Shown one piece after another: positions 21,061 through 31,292 of a DNA stretch of 64,000 nt (positions are counted from its first letter, which is position 1; each line of letters begins with the position of its first letter). Origin of the DNA: Leishmania martiniquensis (lineage: Eukaryota; Euglenozoa; Kinetoplastea; Trypanosomatida; Trypanosomatidae); contig NC_090159.1 in the NCBI RefSeq assembly GCF_017916325.1, positions 415,501-479,500 of the forward strand. Reading direction: 5' to 3'. The notes under the pieces are model-generated. The model did no database searches. It was not told the origin of the DNA and saw nothing but the letters and a program-made list of their open reading frames with translations. Position numbers and translations under genes: made by a program.

Positions 21061-22026
21061 ATGGAATGGGCCGACGACGTTGTCGACCGGCCACGGCGCG
21101 CCAACGCAGGGAGTCGGCTGCAGGAGCTTCTGCAGAATGGCTTTGACGAAGAGGAGGAGAAAGCGCTGCAGGCGCTGAGCGACGCCTCCTCCGACACAAG
21201 CTTTACCCTCGGCAGTGACGAGGAGACGATAGACGAGATCGAGAGCGACTTTGATGCCGAGGAGGTCAGTGGTATGCTGGAGGGGGAGGCTGTAGAGACG
21301 GAGGCCTCGGTGCGCCATGCGGAGCGGCAGGAGCGGCAGCTGGAGCGGCGGAAGAAACTGCAGCGCTCGCAGAAATTCTCCAAGATCGCGGCGCGGGTTC
21401 GAGGGCAGCGGCTGCAAAGCACAAAGAGGCAGGAGAAGCGGCAGTGCGGCACCAAAAGTGCCGGCCAGGCGCCCAGACAGCGACAACCTCACAAGGACGG
21501 AGCTGGCTCGGAGAACGACGACGAGGAGGATGACGACGAGGACGGGAGCGACGATGCCATCGATCTGCGCCAGCGAGTGCGACACCGGCCAGCCCCCACG
21601 ATACCGTGCAGCCGGCGTCTTGCAGAAGCGCACGCTCGAGCAGCGGCCTTACGCGCAGCGCAGGCGGCCGCAAAGGCCCCCGGGTGTGGCAGCGCTGAGG
21701 GCGTGAAGAATAGCAGTAGTGGCGCAGGCGTAATGCTCACGGATCGGGAGCTTGGCGCGGTCAAGGCGCAGCGACGGGCTCGGTGTTCGCAACACAACAG
21801 CGCCGCTGCGCGGCGGTCGAGGTGGGAGGCGAAGGTGGCGCTGCCTTCACGCGTCGGCGGCATTGTGTCGGAGCCGCTAACAGTGTTTGTGTCGCCACGC
21901 ATTGCGCTGTACGAAGGCATTCCGCAGCGAGTGCGGTACAGCAGCGGAGCGTCCGTTCTCCAGCGCTTTCGCGTTCCCACAGTCGTCTCCTTCTCAGCTG
22001 CGTTGCCCCCAGTGTTTCAGCCCTGA
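21061..22026 (+). CDS. YL1/VPS72-like protein (putative H2A.Z chaperone subunit)
   Basis: This 321-residue protein resembles the N-terminal part of YL1/VPS72, the subunit of SWR1-type remodellers that binds histone H2A.Z-H2B. It starts with basic RRANAGSRLQELLQ followed by an acidic stretch (DEEEEKAL..., SDEETIDEIESDFDAEE), the same order as in YL1. A basic Arg/Glu/Lys helix and a second acidic run (DDEEDDDEDGSDD) come next. Near the C-terminus, RVRYSS and VVSFSAALPPVF resemble the short blocks after the YL1 acidic region. The final YL1_C zinc-like domain is not visible; the protein stops shortly after. The ATG at 21061 is the first after the likely splice AG at 20925-20926. Any acidic/basic nuclear protein could mimic the first part, hence moderate confidence. 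Confidence 0.5.
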   Translation: MEWADDVVDRPRRANAGSRLQELLQNGFDEEEEKALQALSDASSDTSFTLGSDEETIDEIESDFDAEEVSGMLEGEAVETEASVRHAERQERQLERRKKLQRSQKFSKIAARVRGQRLQSTKRQEKRQCGTKSAGQAPRQRQPHKDGAGSENDDEEDDDEDGSDDAIDLRQRVRHRPAPTIPCSRRLAEAHARAAALRAAQAAAKAPGCGSAEGVKNSSSGAGVMLTDRELGAVKAQRRARCSQHNSAAARRSRWEAKVALPSRVGGIVSEPLTVFVSPRIALYEGIPQRVRYSSGASVLQRFRVPTVVSFSAALPPVFQP

Positions 22027-22602
22027 CAGGAAGATCCAGGGAGGCGAGTGAGGCAGTGTAGCAAGCGCAGGCGCTCACCATCGGCCTTCAGCTCCTTTAC
22101 TGGAGAGCCACGTGAGCAGGCGCACGTACACCCCCCACCCGCCCACACACACCTCTCTTTATCCCTTGCTTGACTCGCGCTTTGCTGAGAAGTGCGAAGA
22201 AGGAACCACATGGCAAAAAAAAAACTGAGGAGAGAGGCACCTGTCGCTCAGCTTCATGTTGCTCACAGGCAAAAAGGCATCGGGCTCTACCGCAGCCAGC
22301 AGTCCTCGGCGGCACCGTGAAACTTATTCGCGTCCTTTATGTCAGCGTAGTGGCCTCACCCACCCACCCCCCTCCCTCTTCCTCCATGCTTGTCGCAAGG
22401 CGCGCCATGCTTCCCTTCCCTTCGTTACCGCTCCCCCACGCCCTATCCCTCCCTCCTGCCATCGCTTCCCCACCACACCCCACGCGATCCACAGCACGAT
22501 TACTCAGCAGCCTCCACACGCACTGCATCCCCCTTTCTCCTCCGCTCCTCTCCTCTCCTCTCCCCCAGCCTCGCCGCTTCCTCTCAAACGAAAGCGCGAA
22601 AA
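22027..22602. other. Spacer with strong splice signal for eIF1
   Basis: No gene is seen. A long pyrimidine run (about 22528-22566) ends in CCCCCAG, the AG being at 22567-22568. The first ATG downstream is the eIF1 start. Confidence 0.7.
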
Positions 22603-22926
22603 ATGGAGGACACTGTCGAGGCGATCGTGAACCAGCAGCGCGAGACGGAGCGCGCTGTCTTGGGCGGACAGAAGGTCCACATCCGTGTGCAGCAGCGCAA
22701 GGGCAAGAAGTTTGTGACAACAGTTCAGGGGCTAAACCAGAAGCTCAACTTCCGCCGCATCAATCGAGAGTTCCAGCGCCGCTGGGGTTGCAACGGGACT
22801 GTAATCAGCACCCCTGATGCAGGAACCGTCATTCAGCTGCAGGGCAACTGGAGCGAGAACATCAAGCAGTTCCTCTTAGACGAGCACATGGCAACAGAGA
22901 ACAACCTCGAGATTCACTCCCTGTAA
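22603..22926 (+). CDS. SUI1: Translation initiation factor eIF1 (SUI1)
   Basis: The 107-residue protein matches full-length eIF1 in size and sequence. It has the SUI1 core from about residue 22 with basic KVHIRVQQRKGKKFVTTVQGL, then the KLNFRRINREFQRRWGCNGT segment, and ends with the QGNW and IKQFL blocks typical of the fold. eIF1 binds the 40S subunit near the P site and enforces accurate start-codon choice. The ATG at 22603 is the first after a strong splice acceptor, and the frame upstream of it is low-complexity leader. Nothing is odd about the gene. Confidence 0.95.
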   Translation: MEDTVEAIVNQQRETERAVLGGQKVHIRVQQRKGKKFVTTVQGLNQKLNFRRINREFQRRWGCNGTVISTPDAGTVIQLQGNWSENIKQFLLDEHMATENNLEIHSL

Positions 22927-25547
22927 ACAGGGGGAACACAAATGGGAGCGGGCGCCTGTGGGCATACTTGGGCATTAGCTCCCTCCTCCTCCTCCCTCTT
23001 ATAACAGATGAGGTGGATTCGTATACGTTAGCGTGCGCGCGAGCGTCCTTATGTCGGCGCAGCGGGCACGTGTTTGGGGCGCGCGTATGTGACTGGTTGC
23101 TCTCCTACTCATCTTGACTTTTTTGGTTTGTGGGAGGGGGGAGGGGGGAAGAGGCGGTCGAGGGGGGTGGAGGGAGAGGGGGTCTCGGCCCCCCGACCAC
23201 CGCGCGGCCTGTGCCTCTCCTCTTCTCCTGGTTTTGTTTTGCTGTTCATCGCCCCTGCGCGTGTGTATGTGTGTGTCTGCGCAAGTAATGAGGTAAGCAC
23301 GGCGGGATGGGGGAAGGTGGGATACTGTGTATGTGTACGGTATTATTTAACGTAAGCGAAAGGTGAAGCAACGCTGACCTTCCCTCACACACACAGACAG
23401 ACAGACACACCGAGTGAGAGTGAGGCGCGTTCCTCTCCCATCGTTTGCCGTTCGAAGTGTGGCTTTGTGGCAGTCTCTGTCTGTGTGTGTGTGTGCGTCA
23501 GTGATGCCTGGAGAGGAGCGCTGAAAGTGTAGGGTGAGAGAGGTGGCGCCAGTGCAGCCTCCGCTCCCCCCCCTCTCTCTCATCCGCAGTCTGTAAAGGT
23601 TACAGCATAAGCAAGCAGCAAAGGCAACCGCAGCTCGGGCGCTGCAGTGCTCTCACACGCACAAACCTCACCTCTCCCACTTTCCCTCCACACGACCTGA
23701 AGATCCTTAGAGACCGTCGTAAGGACGACGCTCCCGAGACTGACGTGGAGATGGCGCACGGAAATGAGGAGAGGAATGATTAGCGAAGGAAAGGGAAAAA
23801 ATAATAAATGAAGGCGGTAAAGAGCTGCAGTAGAAGCGATGTAGGCAAGGTGATCGGAGCGGCACGAGTGCGTGCGCGCTGCCCTCTTCATGAGGCCCCT
23901 CTACGTTCCACACAGATCTACCTCTCTCCCTCCCTCTCGGTGGCGCTCTCTGTCTTTGTTTTACCTGACGGATACTGCATCCGCCCACTGCGCGCTTCAC
24001 ACATGCACGCATTACCCCCACACACACAACAATGTTGTTACCCTCGCCTCGCCCCCCCCACCACCACCACCCCCTGTCCCTTTGCCTCCTCGTCGCCTCT
24101 ACCGGTTCACAGTTCTCTCCCCTTCCCCTCGACGCTCTCCGCCGCCTCCGCCTATCCAACACCGCCACCACCACCCACCCGCCCCCCATCACTTCGGGCT
24201 AGCAAGAAAAAAAGGCGGAGGTTCCCTTCTCTCCCCCTCGTCTCTGCCAGTGTGCGTGTGTGTTTGCATGTGAGAGGTCAAGTGGGCGACATACGCACAC
24301 GCACGCAGAATAGACGGTGTGGCGTGCACGAAGAGGGTGCTCCATAGCGCATTGGGTTGGGGGCTGACAGCGATCCGCTACAGCCACACGCAAGCAATAG
24401 GAGAGGAAGGGAGGCGGGTATCAGCGGAAGACCCCCCCGCCCCTCTCCTTCACCGTTGTTTGGCGCTCCTACGTGTGTGTGAACGTGTGTAGCACACATC
24501 ACCACTGCCCTTTCTGTTCGCTCTCGACTACCCGAGAAGATTCTCAGGGCCCCCCACCCTTCCTCCCACATTCCACCACCGTCACCGACGCAAGCACGCG
24601 CGTGTCTACATATTCGCGCTCACTCGCTCGCGCGGTGATTCGAGGCCCTCCGCACAGCCAACCCAACAAGTCAGCGAGGACTCTTTCTCGAAGGGAAAGG
24701 CAAAGAAAAACGCCACTCACCGAAGGCGCATCGTCATCAAGGGCGTTGGTGCGGTGCTTCGGATTGTCTCCCGTTGTCGCGTACGCACGCACACACAACA
24801 CTGGCGTCCTTCAACAGCAAAGGCGTACTTATCTGTGCATACATATGCATTAGAAACCCAAAGAGAGAAGCACTCGCAAGCACACTGAGGGGCCTCGCTC
24901 TCTCTCTTGTCGCCATCTTTGTCGTCGTCCTTCTCCATCCGCTCGCTTGTCCGTGTGGGTGTGGGCGTGGGTGCGGGTCTGTGTTTGGCTGCCTGCCTCG
25001 CTGCGTGTGAGAGCGAACGTGTAGCGGCCGCTGCGCTGTGTATTTCTTCACAGGAAAGGTTCAGAGGATCGTGGTTGTTGTTTTTTTCTCCACCAAGGCA
25101 CGCAACAGCACAGCACATATATATATATTCGCACACGCCCGCGCTCCCGCCTTTGCGTGCTGCATTTTCTGTGACGCCCCTCCGTACTCCTTTCGCTCAT
25201 TTTTCCCGATCGCACTCGGCGTGTCTCTCCCCCTCCTCCCACCCCTCTGTAGGCCCCTCGTCGTGGAAGAAGTGCTCGATCGACCGCTCAGCGCACACGC
25301 AGCGAGGCCGCCCAGCACGCACCCGTCGAGCAGCCTGTAGAAGAGGTACGGAAAACAGAGAAGGACAGCCGAACGAGCAAAAACGGGGAAGGGGGGAGTG
25401 GGCGATTCACAGTCGGGTGAGTCGCGTGGCTCAGTGCGGTGGCGGTGAAGTACTTGTGCGAGCCGTCACCCCTGCATCAAGGTTAGAGGGGGACCAAAGC
25501 TCCAGTGCGGGAGGCGGTTCAAAAAGAGGGGAGACGCAGCGGACGCC
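22927..25547. other. Long spacer, 2.6 kb, no gene seen
   Basis: The stretch consists of pyrimidine-rich runs, TG/CA tracts and low-complexity frames (for example 23808-24347 and 24907-25632) with no domain and no coding-like codon use. A polypyrimidine tract at 25222-25250 followed by AG at 25251-25252 is the likely splice site for the RRM gene. No ATG occurs between it and 25548, giving a 295-nt 5' UTR. Confidence 0.65.
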
Positions 25548-27167
25548 ATGCCCATCCACCCCGAGTACATTCCTTTGCCGAAGAGCAAGGAGATGTTTGC
25601 GATTGCGTCGTGGCGTGACTCTCCAGGGCTGAATGCGGCGTCGGGCGCGCATCCGGGGGCGTCTGCCAGCCCGCATGTCGCCACAGTGGATCTCCTGCGG
25701 AACGGCAAGGCCCCGGCCGGGGCGTCCGCCACTGCCACAAGCACAACCGCTTCAACCGGGGGCTCGCTTTTTCCCCCCACCGCGCCGACGGCAGAGAACA
25801 GCAAGGACGCTGCCAAGACCAAGGCGACGCTGTCGGGGGGCGTGTCCACCTCAGGCAAGAAGAAGCGCAAGTCCGCGTTGAGGGCAGCAACGGGCGCAGC
25901 GAATGCCGCAGGTTTCGCGACTCACCCAGGCGACGTGGACGACTTCTTTGTGCACATCTTTCTCCCCTCCTGCGGCGCCGCGCAGACGCTGGAGTTCGAT
26001 CTGCAGGCGCAGGCAACACCGCTCAAGACCATCGAGGTAGGGATGCCAAACGTTTTGTTCCCGCGCAAACTCGCTGGTGGCGATGGCGGCGATGCGAGCT
26101 CCCCAACAAACGCCGCCCTTCACCCGGCCACCGCATCTGCCACAGCCGTCCCTTCGCCCCTCCACACGCCAGCGGCGAATCCTGCGAACAGCGAGGTTGG
26201 TCTCCCGCCCATGTCCTTGCCCCCTGCGGACCTCCCAACGCAGGCACCGAAAGAAGGCGCATCTGGTGCCGCGCCGTCGGTACCGGCGGCAGCGGCGGCA
26301 CACGCCAACGGCAACGGTACCGCCTCAGCGGCCGGGACGTCGGCTGGGCATCCCGGTGGCGTGTACCAGGTGTCCTTGCTGTTCGCGGAGATGGCAGAAG
26401 CGGAGAAGATCGTCACGTTCGTGCAGCGCCGGTGGCCTACGGCATCGGTAACGCTCGCGTCCCGCAGCCGTAGTCTACTGAACTCCACCCTGGTGCTGAA
26501 GGGCATGCCGAACCAGGTCAAGACGGAGACAGTGCTCGCCGAGATGGAGAAGCTTCCACATGCTCCTTCGTACGTGCGCCTGCTCCGCAGCGAGCGCGGC
26601 GTCTTCAAAGGGGTTGTCTTCGTCAAGTACGCAAACTGCGAGGTGGCGGAAGAGTGCAAGCTGCGGCTGGAGAAGTTCGTGCTCGGGTCCCGTCCTTTGA
26701 AGGTGGAGTTCAAGAAGAAGAGCATGGCGTCGGCGAGCGTGATGGGCGCCATTACCGAGAGCAAGCGCTCACTGCAGGAACTGGTGCGCGAGCTGCGCGT
26801 GAGCACCGAGCACGAGGGCTTTCATCTATGCCGCACTGACGTGGCGAAGGAGGAGCTGAAGGTGCTGAAGCAGCTCTGCCAGTCATACGGGCTTCTGTTT
26901 GACATGAACGATCAGCAGGTGACGGTGCGGCGGGTGCTAGGTACAAACGGCACGAGCAGCGAAAAGCCGTCGCCGGCGCTTCGGCCGCAGTCGGCGGCTC
27001 TCGCCTGGGCCCCGGCGACGCCGGCGCCGCTGCGGCCGATGGACTTCAAGGGTATCAGTCACTGGAAAGATATCCGCAGTCAGGCCTCCACCCTTGGCAT
27101 CATGCGGCCACTTGGGCCCGAGGACGGCAAACCTGCGTTCGCGGCGGGCCGCGGTCGACCTTTGTAA
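25548..27167 (+). CDS. RNA-binding protein: RRM + R3H-like + SUZ-C-like tail
   Basis: The protein has 539 residues. The first 300 are mostly Ala/Pro/Thr/Gly-rich and disordered, with a short ordered piece near 125-165. Residues about 313-385 form an RRM: RNP2 is STLVLKGMP and RNP1 is GVFKGVVFVKY. Residues about 400-460 (QELVRELRVSTEHEGFHL...QLCQSYGLLF) look like an R3H-type single-strand nucleic-acid domain. The C-terminus (ISHWKDIRSQASTLGIMRPL, GPEDGKPAFAAGRGR) resembles a SUZ-C tail, often found with R3H domains in mRNA-binding proteins. In trypanosomatids gene expression is controlled mainly after transcription, so a role in mRNA stability or translation is likely. The start is the first ATG after a good splice acceptor (25251-25252). 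Confidence 0.85.
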   Translation: MPIHPEYIPLPKSKEMFAIASWRDSPGLNAASGAHPGASASPHVATVDLLRNGKAPAGASATATSTTASTGGSLFPPTAPTAENSKDAAKTKATLSGGVSTSGKKKRKSALRAATGAANAAGFATHPGDVDDFFVHIFLPSCGAAQTLEFDLQAQATPLKTIEVGMPNVLFPRKLAGGDGGDASSPTNAALHPATASATAVPSPLHTPAANPANSEVGLPPMSLPPADLPTQAPKEGASGAAPSVPAAAAAHANGNGTASAAGTSAGHPGGVYQVSLLFAEMAEAEKIVTFVQRRWPTASVTLASRSRSLLNSTLVLKGMPNQVKTETVLAEMEKLPHAPSYVRLLRSERGVFKGVVFVKYANCEVAEECKLRLEKFVLGSRPLKVEFKKKSMASASVMGAITESKRSLQELVRELRVSTEHEGFHLCRTDVAKEELKVLKQLCQSYGLLFDMNDQQVTVRRVLGTNGTSSEKPSPALRPQSAALAWAPATPAPLRPMDFKGISHWKDIRSQASTLGIMRPLGPEDGKPAFAAGRGRPL

Positions 27168-28949
27168 AGCAAGGAGAAAGGTTAGGGGTGGGCCCCAGTG
27201 AGCTACGGCAATGCACGAGCGAGCGAGAGATAGAGAGAAAGCGGAGGAGAGACAGTGGTCGTGTGAGCTTCGATCATCACACGCGCTACGACCATCGTCC
27301 CTACCCCTTTCTTTGTCCATCGGTGTCTTGTTGTCTCTGAAAGCCCATGCGTTTTCGTGGATTGGCATTCGGCTCTCTTTTTCTTACCTTCACTGACTCC
27401 TCTGGACGCATGCCCGCTTCGTTTTCTCTGGGCGGGTGGGTGTGGGTGTCTCCGCTCTCCTCTCCCCTCTCCGCCCCCTCTGCCTCTCTTCTCGTCTTAC
27501 CTCTTCGTTTTTACTCCTCTAATAACGTGCATAGGCACACACACACACACACACGCACAGGCAGGCGCACCAAAACGGCACATAACGTGTGGCCCCATCG
27601 CAACATCCCAAGAGAAGTAACGGACGTAAAGATCATGACTGAGTGCGTGCGTGTGTGTTTGTGTGTATGTGTGTCGCTTCCTCCGGTCTCGGTCCCTCTC
27701 TCTCTCTTTCTGCCCTTCTCGTCTTACCATGCGCTCTTTCCTGTCGCTCTTGAGAGCTCCTCTCTTGCGAGGACGTGTCTTTGTGCCCGCACCTCCGTTC
27801 CGCCACCACCACCGTGCATACACACACACACACACACACGCGCGGTTTGCTCGTCACCCTCTGTCTTCCTTGGACGAACAGCAGCAGGGAAGGCGCGGCT
27901 TGAGTGCAGAAGAGGAGCATGGAAAAGCGAAGCGATGTCGGAGAAGCTCATCGCTTACCCTCTCAACAGCACAGGAGGGGGGAGAGGGGGCTGGGAAAGG
28001 GCTCCGTCAGCGCTATGTCCTTAGGCGGAAGACGTTAACGAACCACAAGAAAAATCCACACGAGCACACGCGCTAAGCAACAGGAGAGGCGCAGAAATGC
28101 GGTACGTGGTGATGCAGCAGTTGCTGCCATCACGTACTCTGAGAGGTAAAAGTGGACTGTAGTAAGATGTGTGGCATGCTCCCATCTCTCTCCCTCCCCC
28201 CTTTCGCCCCCACCCCACTCCCGTGTGCTCGCGGTCGAGTGGCCAATACAGAAGGGGGGAAACATGGAAAGGAGAAGGCGGCTCCGAGGGGATGGGGGGA
28301 GGGCAACAGCCACGGGTGCAAGCGCGCACTCACCATGAGCGTGAGAGAAGCGCTCAACTTTTCGGTGGTGTTTAGCCACCACATCGATGACTCTTTTTTT
28401 GCTCTATCTCGTCTTCCCTGGCTCGGTCCCCCGCCCCTCCCCCGTTTCCCACGCAAACATATAATGCACATGGAGGCATACACCTCTTGGCGTGCTCTGT
28501 CTTGCGGCTCTGCTCTGCTCTCTCTCTGTCTGTCTTTGTGTGTGCGTGCTTCACTGCCTCCCCCACCTCTCCTCGCCTACTAGTCTTAGAACGACTGACA
28601 GCCAGCGGCGTTCCCTCTATCCCTTTCTGTTTCGGAAGTCACCTCCTCCCCCGCCCCCTCCTCTCGCCTCTCGCCTCTGTCCGGTGTGTGTCTGTATGCG
28701 TGTGTGTGTGTGTGTGAAGGGGGAGTGCGTTAGGCGGGTGGGCGCGCCGTATTCGAAAGGCTCGCTGTGGTGATGGTACGTTGGCCTCTCGTAGGCATCA
28801 GCTGAACGAAGAGAAGAGGTGTGGAAGAGGGGTCAGAGTGTCAGCCGCGTCATCTGAAGCATTAGTCTATCGCACCGCATAATCGCGCTTGGCGCACACA
28901 GACACACAGACACACACACACACGCACCCGCACACACACAAAATACTTC
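27168..28949. other. Spacer, 1.8 kb, no gene seen
   Basis: TG/CA microsatellites occur near 27537-27555, 27820-27840 and 28698-28716. Pyrimidine runs are frequent, especially 28600-28680. After the AG at 28718-28719 the first ATG is at 28773 and opens a frame of about ten codons, a possible uORF ahead of the PHD/GNAT gene. Confidence 0.55.
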
Positions 28950-31292
28950 ATGCCCCGAGGTCGTGGTCGTAGACGTGGGCGACCTGGGCGTGGCAGAGGT
29001 GCGGCAGCAGTGCCAGTCGGCGATCTAGACGCGGAGACAGCGTCATTCTCGCTTCGCCCGGCCAATGCTGAGGCGGCCGTGACAGTCACCTCCAAAATGC
29101 GCGGCGCTGGCAGACGTGGCAGGGGCCGGGGTCGAGGTCGACTAAGCGGTGGCAGCTCTATTGGTGGTGCGCTGGGCGGAGGTGGCTGCGGGGCGATTAC
29201 CCCCGAGAGCGTTAGCAGCGGCTCAAGGGCCTCGAAGTCGATGGATGGTGCTGGCATGCTGACTTCATCTGCGCCGTCAAGCCTGGAAGCGTCTCCACTG
29301 CCTGCCTCGCTGGAGGCACCGATCGTCGTCGTCGTGCCTCAGGGTCGCATGATCACGCGCTCTCTCCTGCGCGGCACCGCCTCTCTACTCCTAGACAACC
29401 ACGACGATGCCGCGGGCAGCCCACTCGTGTCGCCGCTCGGCAACCGGCGCCGCCGGCAAACGGAAGGCGCGGCAGCTTCCACATCCTCTTTCTCAGATAA
29501 CCCCCCCGCACCCGGGGAGAGCGCGCAAGGCGGCTCTGCATTCGCACCCATCCGCGTCTCCTCTGTCTCCTCGCCCACCACCGCCATGGCAGGTAGCGCG
29601 GCATCCATGGCCGTCGGAAACGAAGGGGGCGCCTCCTCCCTCTCCCGGCGCGTCATCATCGGAGGTCTTCTGCGATGTGTCTGCAATGCCTTTCTCGTGT
29701 CGCCCAGCGAGACACTCCTCGAGTGTTGCCGATGCCTCAACTGGTGCCACCCCGCCTGCGTTGGCGTCGACTGCGAAGAGCTTCGGCTACGCCAGCGGCA
29801 GCGCAACTTTATCTGCCCATTCTGCGCTGGGACATTCACGCCGACTTCTGCGCCAACGAGCTTGTCCACCGCCGCTGCAGCCTCCATCACGACACCTTTG
29901 GGCGAGTCCGTCAAAATTGCCTGCAACTCAGTCACGCGGTCTTCAGCCGCGCACGCTCCAGTCGCACCAACCGAACTTGCCGACTCAACGGCAGCCGCGA
30001 CCGTGAATGGGGTGACCGTCTCGCAAACAGGCGGTAGCAATGGCACGGGATACCGTACCGTCGCCGCTGCGTCGGTGCCGCCTGTGTTGCCCCTACCCTC
30101 CAAAAGCGGCTTTCCTTTCTCGGGCTTCTCATTGATGAGCCGGCAGCCGCCGGCCCCACGTCATCTGCCTCTTAAGCTCCGCGAAGTGCCGGATCAAGCG
30201 CTGCCTTCGCCGCTCGTCGATGAGCTTCGGCGCCTGCTTCAAACACTCGAAGAGACTGCTCAGCAGCTGGGCTACAGCATGCTGCACCTGCCCGCGCACA
30301 CGCTGACGGAACAGCAAGTGGCCGAGTGCCTCGACTGCTGTACAGAGGCCATCCAAAGCGCCACCTTCTCAGCTGACTACCCGGCCTACTGCCTGAAAGA
30401 GGTGCAAAATCATTGGCACCCATACGTGCAGGGCATCGCGCTGCAGTCCAAGATAAGCGGGCGCATCTGCTCTCTCATCCTGTCTAATGGCCGAGACCTC
30501 TACGGCAACCTGAAGCCCACCATCACACAGCTCAAGAGCTCGCTGCAGCGCGGCTTTCTGAAGCCGTCTGCACTAACGCCTTTCATGGAGGAGTGCCTCG
30601 CCATTTTAGATGTGGCCGACTTTGTGCACATCACGCTGAGTGCCACCCATTCCCAGTACCAGCGAAAAGGCCTCGCGCGACTGCTAATGGCGGTAGAGCT
30701 CCTCAAGTGGAGCCTGCGGGGTCGGCACCGCGCGTTTCTCAACATGGCGATCGAAAAGCGTCTCGTGGACGGCGACCGCCGCATTGAGTTTTCGTCGCCA
30801 ATCGCGTCGAAGCGGCTCTATGAGTCCTTCGGCTTTGTCGAGGTGTACCCCCGTTACGACCCGGTGACCAGGAAAGAGCGATGGACCGCAAAGGAGGCGG
30901 ACATGGGGCGTGTGATGGCCAACCTGAACTTCGTCGATCACGCGCGTGCCGTGGCGGAGGCGATACCGGCCAAGTATAATGCCAGTAGAAACCTCAACAG
31001 TGACGGCATGGATAGTGGAGGGCACCGGCACGAGGTCGTCCGAGCGTCGCCACCACCGGCAGTGGTAGGCACCACCGCCTGTTCTCTGGGCGAAAAGGAC
31101 ATGGGCGATGGCGCGGAAGATATGGATTCGATCGCACACGAAAAGGGGGCCAGCTGCTCCCGATCGGGGCGGCGCACCCGCAACGCGCGCAAGCGCAGCA
31201 GCAGCAGCCCTGCCTCTCATGGCGGGGATGATAGCGACTCGGAGCGGCATAGCTGGGCAGCGCGATCTCGGCCCAAACTGCACCCAGAGTGA
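28950..31292 (+). CDS. PHD-finger GNAT acetyltransferase
   Basis: The protein has 780 residues. It begins with two Arg/Gly blocks (PRGRGRRRGRPGRGRG and about 50 residues later GRRGRGRGRGR) that resemble AT-hooks or RGG boxes. A PHD finger lies at about residues 243-289, with spacing CVC, CCRC, WCHPAC and ICPFC fitting Cys4-His-Cys3. Residues about 470-640 look like a GNAT fold: HITLSATHSQYQRKGLARLL holds the acetyl-CoA loop (Q571-R-K-G-L-A), and KRLYESFGFVEVYPRY is the typical C-terminal GNAT motif. The tail is basic and disordered. A PHD reader joined to an acetyltransferase suggests a chromatin enzyme acting on histone tails. The substrate cannot be told from the sequence. The ATG at 28950 immediately begins the Arg/Gly block. 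Confidence 0.85.
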   Translation: MPRGRGRRRGRPGRGRGAAAVPVGDLDAETASFSLRPANAEAAVTVTSKMRGAGRRGRGRGRGRLSGGSSIGGALGGGGCGAITPESVSSGSRASKSMDGAGMLTSSAPSSLEASPLPASLEAPIVVVVPQGRMITRSLLRGTASLLLDNHDDAAGSPLVSPLGNRRRRQTEGAAASTSSFSDNPPAPGESAQGGSAFAPIRVSSVSSPTTAMAGSAASMAVGNEGGASSLSRRVIIGGLLRCVCNAFLVSPSETLLECCRCLNWCHPACVGVDCEELRLRQRQRNFICPFCAGTFTPTSAPTSLSTAAAASITTPLGESVKIACNSVTRSSAAHAPVAPTELADSTAAATVNGVTVSQTGGSNGTGYRTVAAASVPPVLPLPSKSGFPFSGFSLMSRQPPAPRHLPLKLREVPDQALPSPLVDELRRLLQTLEETAQQLGYSMLHLPAHTLTEQQVAECLDCCTEAIQSATFSADYPAYCLKEVQNHWHPYVQGIALQSKISGRICSLILSNGRDLYGNLKPTITQLKSSLQRGFLKPSALTPFMEECLAILDVADFVHITLSATHSQYQRKGLARLLMAVELLKWSLRGRHRAFLNMAIEKRLVDGDRRIEFSSPIASKRLYESFGFVEVYPRYDPVTRKERWTAKEADMGRVMANLNFVDHARAVAEAIPAKYNASRNLNSDGMDSGGHRHEVVRASPPPAVVGTTACSLGEKDMGDGAEDMDSIAHEKGASCSRSGRRTRNARKRSSSSPASHGGDDSDSERHSWAARSRPKLHPE

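Noticed and set aside
22927..25547. Frames at 23808-24347 and 24907-25632 as genes
   Set aside because: Low-complexity translations of pyrimidine and TG tracts, with no coding-like codon choice and no start context.
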